A stretch of 64,000 bases of DNA from Lacticaseibacillus suibinensis (GTDB lineage Bacteria; Bacillota; Bacilli; Lactobacillales; Lactobacillaceae). How positions within the stretch are numbered: the stretch's first letter is position 1; the number at the start of each line of letters is the position of its first letter. The stretch lies in assembly GCF_003946175.1 (NCBI RefSeq), contig NZ_RHOK01000003.1:1-64000 (forward strand), written 5' to 3'. The notes beneath the pieces were generated by a model. It did not search any database. It saw only the letters and a program-made list of their open reading frames with translations, and had not been told where the DNA came from. Positions 1 through 6,762 of the stretch are shown piece after piece. Position numbers and translations under genes: made by a program.

Positions 1-141
1 TGTGAAGCCCCCCTCGAGATGAGATTTCCCATTCCTATATGGAAGTAAGACCCCTGAGAGATGATCAGGTAGATAGGCTGGAAGTGGAAGTGCAGCGATG
101 CATGGAGCGGACCAGTACTAATCGGTCGAGGACTTGACCAA
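1..141 (+). rRNA. 23S ribosomal RNA, 3' end (partial)
   Basis: The window opens inside the 23S rRNA. The last 140 bases read as the conserved 3' domain VI, including the helix around the ACTAATCGGTCGAGGACTTG motif that closes Firmicutes 23S genes. The 5' part lies before the window. The end is placed by similarity to known Lactobacillus 23S termini and may be off by a few bases. Confidence 0.95.
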
Positions 142-302
142 TACAGTGCAAACTTGAGCGCACTGAGGATGATGGCTAGCCTAGCTAGACCCGCATCCGG
201 TGCTCAGGCTTGCATGACTAGCGACAAATACGTCGTTCAAGGCATGATAAAACAATGATCTCCAGTTTTGAGAGCGCAAAGCCCTCAACGTAATTGAATA
301 TG
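142..302 (+). other. 23S-5S internal spacer
   Basis: This roughly 160-nt spacer has no tRNA that I can fold. It can form a hairpin between GATGATGGCTAG (about 170) and its CTAG/GCATC partners downstream, and probably holds the RNase III processing stem of the 23S and 5S precursors. The segment GATGATGGCTAGCCTAGCT is nearly identical to a piece of the intergenic repeat copy at 41031-41154, which may be chance. Confidence 0.7.
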
Positions 303-424
303 AAGTGCGGTGGCGATAGCGAGAAGGATACACCTGTTCCCATGCCGAACACAGAAGTTAAGCTTCTCTACGCCGAGAGTAGTTGGTGGGTGACTGCCTG
401 CGAGGGTAGGAAGCTGCCGCGCTT
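303..424 (+). rRNA. 5S ribosomal RNA
   Basis: The sequence contains the conserved 5S core GGTGGCGATAGCGAGAAGG, the CCGAACACAGAAGTTAAG loop and the GCGAGGGTAGGA 3' region. The ends are set by the terminal helix pairing AAGTGCGG at the start with CCGCGCTT at the end, so the boundaries are approximate to 2-3 nt. It is the last rRNA gene of the operon. Confidence 0.93.
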
Positions 425-429
425 CTCAG

Positions 430-452
430 AGACCGAGCGATCGGTCTTTTTT
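430..452 (+). terminator. rRNA operon terminator
   Basis: A perfect 7-bp stem AGACCGA/TCGGTCT (430-436 with 441-447) caps a GCGA tetraloop and is followed by a T run. It is an intrinsic terminator closing the rRNA operon just after 5S, so the RNA unit that follows must have its own promoter. Confidence 0.9.
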
Positions 453-485
453 GATGAAAAAGTCTGGTTGATTTTCACAGAACGG

Positions 486-514
486 TTTACAAAAACCGGT
501 GAGATTGGTAAGCT
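486..514 (+). promoter_or_regulatory. promoter of the tRNA-like RNA
   Basis: TTTACA (486-491) and TAAGCT (509-514) are separated by 17 nt. A TG at 506-507 gives an extended -10. Initiation would fall near 520, a few bases before the 5' end of the folded RNA. The CGGTTT/AAACCG inverted repeat (483-488, 493-498) overlaps the -35 and could be an operator. Confidence 0.7.
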
Positions 515-526
515 AGACCTTGTTAT

Positions 527-614
527 GGAGAGTTGGCAGAGTGGTAATGTTGCGAGTCGCTTGCGATTTGTGGGCGCAGCAATGCGTACGGAGGTTCGAT
601 CCCTTCGCTCTCCT
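527..614 (+). ncRNA. class-II-tRNA-like RNA without an anticodon loop
   Basis: Fold seen by hand: acceptor GGAGAGT/GCTCTCC (527-533/607-613, last pair T-G); D stem GCA/TGC (536-538/551-553) with a serine-tRNA-like GAGTGGTAAT loop holding the GG pair; an anticodon-position stem AGTCG/CGATT (555-559/564-568) closed by a CTTG tetraloop; a long variable arm GCGCA/TGCGT (574-578/583-587) with a GCAA tetraloop; T stem GGAGG/CCTTC (590-594/602-606) with canonical loop TTCGATC. The elbow and acceptor features of tRNA are intact, but no 7-nt loop with T33 and an anticodon can be formed. CCA is not encoded; TTCA follows. Its own promoter and terminator flank it. It could be a tRNA-Ser pseudogene, but the compensated stems and two stable tetraloops argue for a maintained RNA. 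The peptidoglycan-bridge genes begin 150 nt downstream. Confidence 0.75.
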
Positions 615-621
615 TCAGTGC

Positions 622-653
622 GAAGCCAAGGCGGTTGCCTTGGCTTCTTTTTT
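622..653 (+). terminator. terminator of the tRNA-like RNA
   Basis: A perfect 11-bp stem GAAGCCAAGGC/GCCTTGGCTTC (622-632/637-647) with a GGTT loop is followed by six T. It begins eight bases after the folded RNA ends, so the transcript is a short, single-RNA unit of about 130 nt. Confidence 0.92.
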
Positions 654-698
654 GCGTCAGGAGTTGTTGAGAAATTCAAAAAGGCCGGCCCCGAGGCC

Positions 699-726
699 TT
701 TACCCCGCGGGAAACTATGCGATAAT
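699..726 (+). promoter_or_regulatory. promoter of the cross-bridge operon
   Basis: TTTACC (699-704) and GATAAT (721-726) with 16-nt spacing precede the ATP-grasp gene. An AAAGGCC/GGCCTTT inverted repeat lies immediately upstream and overlaps the -35, so it may be a terminator remnant or an operator. Confidence 0.6.
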
Positions 727-766
727 GAGAAATGAAACTTAAGTTAAGCAAATAAAGGAGTCCATT

Positions 767-1996
767 ATGGTAGATACAAATCGAATCGTGCCAATTTTGG
801 TTGGTACGGATGTCAATATTTACGGCATGGCCCGCTCATTCTATGAGGCTTATGGCGTTAAAAGTCACTGTATCGGTGTTTCGGCGCTGGCGATGACCAA
901 GGATTCACAAATTTGTGACGTGACACTGGTTGATCAATTCAAAACCAACGACGGCTTTGTTGCTGGTTTGAAACAAATGGCAGCGAAGTATGCCACCCCA
1001 GGCGTGAAGCCGATTTTGATCACGGCTGGGGATGAATACACGGAACTGGCTATTCGCAATCGCCAGGCGCTTAAAGACCTCTACATTATTCCTTATCCTT
1101 CTGAAACCGTTCTGGACAACGTTTACTATAAAGACCACTTCTACGCCTTGTGCGAAGAAAATGACCTTCCTTACCCTAAGACCGTGGTGGTTGATCAGAG
1201 CAACTTCGAAGCCAAGGTGGCTGAACTGCCACTGCCTTTCCCGGTTGCCATGAAGCCAGCCGATGCCGCGCAGCAAATTGCGCTGAATTTTGAAGGCCAA
1301 CGCAAGGCTTATAAGTTCAATGACAAGGCTGCCATTGTGGACATGATTAAGCGCACTTACGCTGCCGGTTACGATGGCCGTATTTTGCTGCAAGACTTCA
1401 TTCCTGGTGGCGATACGGCCATGTATACCATTAACTTCTATGCTGATGAAAACCACAAGGTGCGGCAAATGACGATGGGGCGGCAATTGCTGCAGGACCC
1501 ATCTGACTTTTTGGTCGGCAATTACGTGGCGACCTTCATTGAATACCACGAAGATATTGAGAACCGGCTGACCAAGTTCGTTGAGCACATGGGCTATTCT
1601 GGGTTTGGCAACTTTGATCTGAAGTTCGACGTGCGTGATCAGCAGTTTAAGCTGATTGAACTGAATCCGCGTCAAGGCCGCAGTGGCTTTTACACCACGG
1701 CTAGCGGGTACAACCTGATTAAGCCGATGGTTGAAGATCGCGTGTTCAACCAACCTTTCACCGCGACGGAATACGCTGATACTGACTTCTTGTGGCTTGG
1801 AGTCAACCCTGATGATGCGGTGGCAAATGTCACTGATCCGGAAATTCAAAAGCACATGCAGGCCTTAATTGATGCTGGCAAGTGGGGCAATACGCTAGAA
1901 TATGCGGAAGACAAGTCATTCATGCGTAACCACCGGATTAAGAAATATTACGCCAGCTACAAAGCGCGTTTTGCCGCCAAGAAGGAAGGAAAATAG
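767..1996 (+). CDS. ATP-grasp ligase, probable D-aspartate ligase of the peptidoglycan bridge
   Basis: This 409-residue protein starts with a short N-terminal region (VPILVGTDVNIYGMAR, residues 8-23) followed by an ATP-grasp fold. In it, PVAMKPAD (about 160) is the ATP-binding lysine strand and LIELNPRQGRSGFY (about 300) carries the metal-binding Glu/Asn. Length and N-terminus fit the D-aspartate ligase (Asl) family, which activates D-Asp with ATP and attaches it to the lysine side chain of the stem peptide in lactobacilli, lactococci and Enterococcus faecium. The enzyme is cytoplasmic. AAAGGAG lies eight bases before the ATG. The next gene follows after 3 nt and is a FemAB transferase, so the pair is an operon for branch formation. 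Substrate assignment is from memory of family sequences; another carboxylate-amine ligase is possible. Confidence 0.72.
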   Translation: MVDTNRIVPILVGTDVNIYGMARSFYEAYGVKSHCIGVSALAMTKDSQICDVTLVDQFKTNDGFVAGLKQMAAKYATPGVKPILITAGDEYTELAIRNRQALKDLYIIPYPSETVLDNVYYKDHFYALCEENDLPYPKTVVVDQSNFEAKVAELPLPFPVAMKPADAAQQIALNFEGQRKAYKFNDKAAIVDMIKRTYAAGYDGRILLQDFIPGGDTAMYTINFYADENHKVRQMTMGRQLLQDPSDFLVGNYVATFIEYHEDIENRLTKFVEHMGYSGFGNFDLKFDVRDQQFKLIELNPRQGRSGFYTTASGYNLIKPMVEDRVFNQPFTATEYADTDFLWLGVNPDDAVANVTDPEIQKHMQALIDAGKWGNTLEYAEDKSFMRNHRIKKYYASYKARFAAKKEGK

Positions 1997-1999
1997 CCG

Positions 2000-3010
2000 A
2001 TGCCAATTGTTGATTTGAATGATGCGCAGGCCGTTGCGCGCTACGAACAGTTTGTCGAGGATGCACCGTACACCTCAGTCACCCAATCGGTTGCTTGGTC
2101 CAAGGTCAAAAGTAACTGGCAGCCACTGTATGTTTATCTGGAAAAGGGGGGCCAAATCACGGCCGGGATGTCCATTTTGACTGTGACTGACAAAGCTGGC
2201 AATACCTTCGCCTACTGCTCCAAAGGCCCAGTGTGTGACCCCACTGACCTCGACACCATCGATGCCTTGGTGCAAGAAGCCTTGCCAGAGTTGAAAGCCC
2301 GCCATGCTTTTCTGCTGCGGATGGACCCAGAGCTGGATTATAGCGATGCTTTGAATGATGCGTTCAAAGCCCGCGGTTATGTGATGCGCAATCGCCAGTT
2401 CGATGGCAATCACGACACCATTCAGCCGCGCTTCAATATTGTGCTGGATATTAAAGACAAAGACATCGATGGCGTGATGGCCACGATGACCGGCAAAACT
2501 CGCACCAAGATTCGCCATGCCATGAAAAGTGGCGTGACCGTCGAAAGCGGCGATGTCGATAAACTGATGCCAGAGTTCTTTGAAGCCTACAAGACCATGA
2601 GTGACATCCACGGCATTACCTACCGCCCCTTGGCTTACTTTGACCGGATGGCCGCCGCTTTTGCCGGCAAAGGCCAGATGAAGATTTTCATCGCCCGGGT
2701 GGATGGCCAGCTGCAAGCCAGCGCCATTGCCTTTGCTTTTGGCGACAAGGTTTGGCACATGTACGGTGGTTCCATGCGCATCAAAAACAGCCTGATGATT
2801 CCTTACCTGCTGCAATATGAGATGATCAAGTGGGCCTGTGATTTGCACAAGGACCGCTACGATATGGGCGGCGTTTGGGGCCTGGATAGCAGTGATGGTT
2901 TGTATCGCTTCAAGCATCCATTCGCACCGGATACCCCAGTGCATGAATATATCGGCGAAATCGATTACGTGATGGATCAAGCCGCGTATGATGAATTCAC
3001 CAAAGAATAA
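2000..3010 (+). CDS. FemAB/MurM-family aminoacyltransferase
   Basis: The 336-residue protein shows the two GNAT-like subdomains of the Fem family. The N-terminal part has SVTQSVAWSKVK (about residue 26), and the C-terminal part has the typical MYGGSMRIKNSLMIPYLLQYEMIKWA and YDMGGVWG segments (about 255-300). Fem proteins move an amino acid from aminoacyl-tRNA to lipid-linked peptidoglycan precursors. It lies 3 nt after the ATP-grasp gene and is probably translationally coupled to it. There is no long coiled-coil insertion of the FemA/FemX type between the subdomains, so it is a compact form. Pairing of an ATP-dependent D-Asp ligase with a tRNA-dependent transferase suggests a mixed or variable cross-bridge. 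The amino acid used cannot be read from sequence. See the tRNA-like RNA at 527. Confidence 0.85.
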   Translation: MPIVDLNDAQAVARYEQFVEDAPYTSVTQSVAWSKVKSNWQPLYVYLEKGGQITAGMSILTVTDKAGNTFAYCSKGPVCDPTDLDTIDALVQEALPELKARHAFLLRMDPELDYSDALNDAFKARGYVMRNRQFDGNHDTIQPRFNIVLDIKDKDIDGVMATMTGKTRTKIRHAMKSGVTVESGDVDKLMPEFFEAYKTMSDIHGITYRPLAYFDRMAAAFAGKGQMKIFIARVDGQLQASAIAFAFGDKVWHMYGGSMRIKNSLMIPYLLQYEMIKWACDLHKDRYDMGGVWGLDSSDGLYRFKHPFAPDTPVHEYIGEIDYVMDQAAYDEFTKE

Positions 3011-3020
3011 GTTTCAATCG

Positions 3021-3049
3021 AACGAGGCGGCCCTGGGCCCCTCGTTTTT
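3021..3049 (+). terminator. terminator after the cross-bridge operon
   Basis: AACGAGG (3021-3027) pairs with CCTCGTT (3040-3046) around a GC-rich loop and is followed by T residues. Confidence 0.8.
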
Positions 3050-3125
3050 GCTTGGCCAAAGCTAGGCGCCACTGGCTGACAATGCTAAAATGAGCCTTAG
3101 ACTTTAACCAATTGGGGGGATGACG

Positions 3126-3449
3126 ATGCCAACCGCAGTTACGAGCAAAACGCTGCCCAGCCAGCTTGGCCGTGGGCTCACCGTGATCGATTTGTGGGCC
3201 GAATGGTGCGCGCCGTGCCGAATTTTGAGCCCGACCTTGGCGGCGCTAGAACAAGAGCTGCCGCTGAAGGTGCTGACGCTGGATGTGGCGGGCGACAAAG
3301 CGGTGGCCGAGCAGTATCACGTGCAAAGCATTCCGACGATGCTGCTGTTTTGGGATGGTAAGCCGGTGCAAAAAATTACCGGCGCCTATCCGAAAGCCAA
3401 ACTCGCCCAATTTTTCCAAACCTTTATTGAGGATAAACAGCATGGCTGA
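3126..3449 (+). CDS. thioredoxin-like protein
   Basis: A 107-residue thioredoxin fold with WAEWCAPCR (WCxPC active site, near residue 24), the cis-proline segment QSIPTMLLF (about 69) and GAYPKAKL near the C-terminus. It lacks a signal peptide, so it is a cytoplasmic disulfide reductase. An in-frame ATG at 3120 is possible, but its ribosome site GGGGGG would be directly adjacent; the ATG at 3126 has six bases of spacing and is chosen. The 3' end overlaps the ThrE-type gene by 8 nt, so the three genes to 4691 form one operon. Coupling to an exporter is unusual and its meaning is not evident. Confidence 0.88.
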   Translation: MPTAVTSKTLPSQLGRGLTVIDLWAEWCAPCRILSPTLAALEQELPLKVLTLDVAGDKAVAEQYHVQSIPTMLLFWDGKPVQKITGAYPKAKLAQFFQTFIEDKQHG

Positions 3450-4185
3450 TAAAATTTTGAAAACCTGTCTGCTGGCGGGGCGAATCATGATCGAAGGCGG
3501 GTCGGAAATGTACCGGGTCGACGACACCATGGCCCGCATCGCCAAAAACGCTGGGGAAACGGCGCCTCAAGTCTTCACCACGCCCACCGGGTTGTTCATC
3601 GGCGTGGCCGGCCAGCCGGACGTCCAAATCGCGCCGGTCAGCCAGCGTGGCATTGATATGGAAAAAGTCGCTGGGGTGAACAATCTTTCCCGGCAATTTG
3701 CCGCCGGTGAAATCGATCTCGACGCGCTCTACACCGCGCTGGAAAAATTGGATCGCAACACGCCATTTTTCCCGGTGTGGCTGCAGATCATCGCGGCCGC
3801 ATTATGTAGTACCACTTTGATGGTGATTTTCGCCCAGAAATACGACTTCTTTGATATGCCGTTAGCTGCCGTCGTGGGTGCCATTGGCTTTGCGGTGTAT
3901 CTGCGGATGAGTAGCTTGACCAAGGTGCGGTTCATGAGTGAACTGCTTGGCGCCTTCGCCGTGGGCCTAACCGCCTGGCTAGGGGTACGCCTCGGCGTCG
4001 GCCGCAGCTTGAACAATGTGATTGTAGGCGCCGTGATGCCCTTAGTACCAGGGGTGGCAATCACCAATTCGATACGCGACATGCTCGCGGGGCACTTGCT
4101 GTCGGGCATGGCCCGCGGTATGGAGGCCATTCTCAGCGCCTGCGCGATTGGCGCAGGCGTGGCCATTATTTTCCGGTTCTTTTAA
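3442..4185 (+). CDS. threonine/serine exporter, N-terminal ThrE-type subunit
   Basis: The 247-residue protein has the ThrE (DUF1212) pattern: a soluble N-terminal domain (LAGRIMIEGGSEMYRVDDTM, TTPTGLFIG) followed by about five hydrophobic segments from residue 115 on, including MPLVPGVAITNSIRDMLAG. In Corynebacterium ThrE exports threonine and serine; in Firmicutes the protein is split in two, as here. The reading frame is open further upstream, but the ATG at 3442 is the natural start because it lies inside the thioredoxin 3' end and begins the conserved domain. The partner follows at 4233. Confidence 0.85.
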   Translation: MADKILKTCLLAGRIMIEGGSEMYRVDDTMARIAKNAGETAPQVFTTPTGLFIGVAGQPDVQIAPVSQRGIDMEKVAGVNNLSRQFAAGEIDLDALYTALEKLDRNTPFFPVWLQIIAAALCSTTLMVIFAQKYDFFDMPLAAVVGAIGFAVYLRMSSLTKVRFMSELLGAFAVGLTAWLGVRLGVGRSLNNVIVGAVMPLVPGVAITNSIRDMLAGHLLSGMARGMEAILSACAIGAGVAIIFRFF

Positions 4186-4232
4186 GCTCTTCAACGGGAG
4201 CTTTTACCTCATTGCTTAAGGAGCGTCAGCTT

Positions 4233-4691
4233 ATGCCACTACCGGTGCAAATTTTGATTCAGGTCAGCTTTAGCTACCTTTCCACCATCGCGTTTGCGAT
4301 TATTATTAACGTGCCGCATCGTGCCTTGAACCTGGCTGGGTGGGCGGGGGCAATTGGCTGGCTGGTGTATTGGAGCCTCATGCAGCTTGCCACTGGCCGC
4401 ATGCTTGCTAACCTCTTGGGCGCGTTTGCGATTGGGATTTGTGGCCTGATTTTCTCCCGCCGCAAAAAAATGCCGGTGATCATTTTCAACATTCCCGGCT
4501 TAGTACCCTTAGTCCCTGGGGCTACCGCTTATCAAGCCGTGCGGGCGCTGGTGTTAGGCAACTTCGATCAAGCCTTATCGCTTACCTTTCGGGTGGCGAT
4601 GGTGGCCGGTGCGATTGCGGTGGGGTTCATGATGGCCCAGCTGCTGGCAGAGCAAACCTACCGGCGGGCTGCAATGCCGCTGGAAAAATGA
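4233..4691 (+). CDS. threonine/serine exporter, C-terminal ThrE-type subunit
   Basis: A 152-residue, almost wholly hydrophobic protein with four or five transmembrane segments and the motif FNIPGLVPLVPGATAYQAVR (about residue 88), matching the ThrE_2 (DUF3815) half. It is expected to form a complex with the preceding protein in the cytoplasmic membrane. AAGGAG at 4218-4223 sets the ATG at 4233; an upstream in-frame TTG at 4212 has no ribosome site. The extended -10 for the next RNA overlaps its last codons. Confidence 0.85.
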   Translation: MPLPVQILIQVSFSYLSTIAFAIIINVPHRALNLAGWAGAIGWLVYWSLMQLATGRMLANLLGAFAIGICGLIFSRRKKMPVIIFNIPGLVPLVPGATAYQAVRALVLGNFDQALSLTFRVAMVAGAIAVGFMMAQLLAEQTYRRAAMPLEK

Positions 4692-4697
4692 TATAAT
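4689..4697 (+). promoter_or_regulatory. extended -10 promoter for the RNA at 4704
   Basis: TGATATAAT is a consensus extended -10 element (TG at 4689-4690, TATAAT at 4692-4697). No good -35 is seen, which is usual for extended -10 promoters. It overlaps the stop of the exporter gene. Confidence 0.75.
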
Positions 4698-4703
4698 GGC
4701 TTC

Positions 4704-4871
4704 ATGCGATGAGTCGAGTAACCAGTAATGGTGAAAGGTCAGCTGATCACGTCAGGCTCGCCTGACACCCGCCGGATTGTGGGGATCAGTGGTCCAAGGT
4801 TGTGGAGCCAGCGGGCCTTATCGGTATCCGGTACTGACATATGCACGGCAACCAAGTTCAACTTGGCTGGC
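4704..4871 (+). ncRNA. unidentified structured RNA
   Basis: This is a transcription unit of about 168 nt with a consensus promoter at its start and an intrinsic terminator at its end: CCAAG/CTTGG inside CACG/CGTG, then eight T at about 4864-4871. Inside are a GTCAGG/CCTGAC hairpin with a CTCG loop nested in a CTGATC/GATCAG helix, and GTCAG near 4738 could pair with CTGAC near 4826. No reading frame has a convincing ribosome site. I could not match it to T-box, TPP, FMN, SAM, c-di-AMP, 6S, SRP or tmRNA signatures. It may be a stand-alone small RNA, or a leader with premature termination for the glucosidase gene about 220 nt downstream. Confidence 0.6.
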
Positions 4872-5092
4872 GTGTTTTTTTTGCGTTGGCAAAGCAGAGC
4901 CGCCATAGCCCACCAGTCAGTGAAGCATTGAGGCTGATTGGCGGCGCGTGTGCGCAGATTGGCGCCCAAAGCGTAGCGGTCAATCGCAACGTTACGCGAA
5001 CGTCGGCCGGTTTTTGTTAGCGGTAACAATGCCTGCGCACTTGTGGTGGCCGTGTTTTTTTCATAAGGTTAAAAAAGAAAGGAAGGATGGTT
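4872..5092 (+). other. leader region of the first maltose gene
   Basis: This 220-nt stretch holds two hairpins: GCCGCCA...TGGCGGC around 4893-4945, and GCGTA...TACGC around 4970-4997. A perfect cre-like operator lies at 5015, followed by an A-rich ribosome-binding region. No coding sequence is apparent. The promoter of the glucosidase gene should lie here, near the operator, but I cannot pick hexamers with confidence. Confidence 0.5.
5015..5028 (+). promoter_or_regulatory. cre-like (CcpA/LacI-family) operator
   Basis: TGTTAGCGGTAACA matches the catabolite-responsive element consensus TGWNANCGNTNWCA at every defined position and is nearly palindromic. It lies 65 nt before the glucosidase start. 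Either CcpA or the LacI-type MalR encoded at 18152 could bind it; the two families use similar sites. Confidence 0.8.
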
Positions 5093-6760
5093 ATGGGCGC
5101 TTGGTATGAGCATGCAATTATTTACCAGATCTATCCAAAATCGTTTCAAGACAGCAACGGCGATGGCGTCGGGGACCTGAACGGAATCCGGCAACGGATC
5201 CCGTACCTGCAAGCTCTCGGCATCAACACGGTGTGGCTGAACCCGATTTTCGTCTCTCCACAGGTGGATAATGGCTACGATGTGGCCAATTACTTCGCCG
5301 TGGACGAGACCATGGGTACGATGGCCGACCTGGAGGCGCTGATTGCGGCGTTGCACGCGGCGGGCATCCGCCTGATCATGGACTTCGTGCTGAACCACAC
5401 CTCGGATCAGCACCCATGGTTCCAAGACGCCATTCACGCCAAAAACAGTCTGTACCGCGACTATTACATTTTCTCCGGGCATGACGGGAAGGTGCCGAAC
5501 AACTGGGGCAGCTTCTTCGGCGGGTCAGTGTGGTCGCCGGATCCAGCGGGTACCGGGCAGTCGTATTTTCACCTGTTCGACCGGCGGATGCCGGATCTGA
5601 ACTGGGCCAATCCCGAGGTGCGGCGGGCAATGGGGGATGTTGCCATGTTCTGGCTGGGCAAGGGTATCGATGGGCTGCGGCTGGATGCCTTCATCCACAT
5701 TGCTAAGGCCGAGCTGGGGCAGGATTATCCCCTTGCCCCGGGGCAGCAGGCGCCGGTGGTGGCGGAGCCGTTTTTCGCTAACCTACCAAAGGCGCAGGAA
5801 TGGCTGCGGCCGTTCTGCGACCGCATCAAAACCGACTACCCCGACGCTTTCCTGCTTGGCGAGGCAGCATCGGCCAATGTCAACCTGGCGGCGGATTACA
5901 CCGCGCCCAGCCGGCACCTGATGGACAGTGTGATCACGTTCCGCTACTTCACTGAGGACGAAAGCAACCTGGATCCGCTGCTGCCAGCGCAGTACCAGCC
6001 GCGGCCACTGAACTTCACGGCGTTCAAGCAAACCCAGGCGGTGTGGCAGCAGACCCTCGCCGGAGTGTCGATGCCGACGCTGTACTGGGGCAACCACGAC
6101 ATGGCCCGGCTGGCGACGCGGGTGGCCAAAACCGCCACCCAAGCGCGCAGTCTGGCCATGCTGATGTACCTGCAGCGTGGCCTGCCGGTGATCTACTACG
6201 GCGAGGAGCTCGGACTGCACAACCTACAGTTCGACCACGTTGATCAGTTCGCGGATCGCACGGTGGCGCCGTTCGTAGCTGCGGTCGAGGCCACCGGGCA
6301 GTCCCGCACCGCGGCGCTGGCCATGGTGTCAGCGACGCACAAACTGCCGGCGCGGGGGCCGATGCCATGGACGGCCGGGCCGCACCAAGGCTTTTCCAGT
6401 CACCTGCCATGGTTGGTTGGACGCAGCGAGGACGCGACCAGCGTGGCCGGGCAGCAGGCCGATGAAACCAGCATGCTGCACTTCTACCAGGCGCTGATTG
6501 TACTGAAAAAGCAGCCGCTGTTTCAGGCCGGCCATTACCGGCTGTTGACCACGGCGCCCAATCTGTACGTGTACGAACGCACGCTGGCCAGCCAGCGGGC
6601 CCTGGTGGCGGTGGTCTTGGATGAGCAAGGCGCCACCTTCACCGTGCCTGAAGGCCTGACGACGGTGGCGCTGGCCGCCGGTGATTACCAACTTGAAGGT
6701 CAAACACTCACGCTTGGCGCGAATGCCGGCGTGGTGTTAAACGAAAGGGGAACTCGATAA
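5093..6760 (+). CDS. GH13_31 alpha-glucosidase, predicted alpha-1,4 type
   Basis: A 555-residue cytoplasmic glycoside hydrolase family 13 enzyme. Region I is DFVLNHTS (about residue 98), region II GLRLDAFIH with the nucleophile Asp (about 196), region III LLGEAAS with the acid/base Glu, and region IV YWGNHDMAR with the transition-state Asp. The opening YEHAIIYQIYPKSFQDSNGDG is typical of the oligo-1,6-glucosidase / alpha-glucosidase subfamily. The residue right after the nucleophile is Ala; established work on this subfamily links Val there to alpha-1,6 and Ala/Thr to alpha-1,4 preference, so it is probably a maltase-type enzyme. The ATG at 5093 has GGAAGG six bases upstream; the in-frame ATG at 5087 would be too close. 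First gene of the maltose cluster. Confidence 0.88.
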   Translation: MGAWYEHAIIYQIYPKSFQDSNGDGVGDLNGIRQRIPYLQALGINTVWLNPIFVSPQVDNGYDVANYFAVDETMGTMADLEALIAALHAAGIRLIMDFVLNHTSDQHPWFQDAIHAKNSLYRDYYIFSGHDGKVPNNWGSFFGGSVWSPDPAGTGQSYFHLFDRRMPDLNWANPEVRRAMGDVAMFWLGKGIDGLRLDAFIHIAKAELGQDYPLAPGQQAPVVAEPFFANLPKAQEWLRPFCDRIKTDYPDAFLLGEAASANVNLAADYTAPSRHLMDSVITFRYFTEDESNLDPLLPAQYQPRPLNFTAFKQTQAVWQQTLAGVSMPTLYWGNHDMARLATRVAKTATQARSLAMLMYLQRGLPVIYYGEELGLHNLQFDHVDQFADRTVAPFVAAVEATGQSRTAALAMVSATHKLPARGPMPWTAGPHQGFSSHLPWLVGRSEDATSVAGQQADETSMLHFYQALIVLKKQPLFQAGHYRLLTTAPNLYVYERTLASQRALVAVVLDEQGATFTVPEGLTTVALAAGDYQLEGQTLTLGANAGVVLNERGTR

Positions 6761-6762
6761 TC

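Noticed and set aside
527-614. Calling the RNA at 527 an ordinary tRNA-Ser, tRNA-Cys or tRNA-Ala
   Set aside because: The only foldings that expose a 7-nt loop (for example loop AGTCGCT) lack T33 and need several G-T pairs, or break the D stem. The best fold has a 4-nt loop and no anticodon.
905-1855. Long minus-strand open frame opposite the ATP-grasp gene
   Set aside because: It mirrors codon bias of the plus-strand gene, has no ribosome site and no family resemblance. The same holds for other long antisense frames, such as 6778-8379 and 11542-12417.
4728-4931. 67-codon frame over the RNA at 4704
   Set aside because: The frame runs through the terminator hairpin and T tract, and its start has no convincing Shine-Dalgarno sequence.
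4704-5092. T-box riboswitch upstream of the glucosidase
   Set aside because: No T-box core (AGGGTGGNACCGCG-like) or specifier-loop pattern is present, and the downstream gene is not an amino-acid gene.
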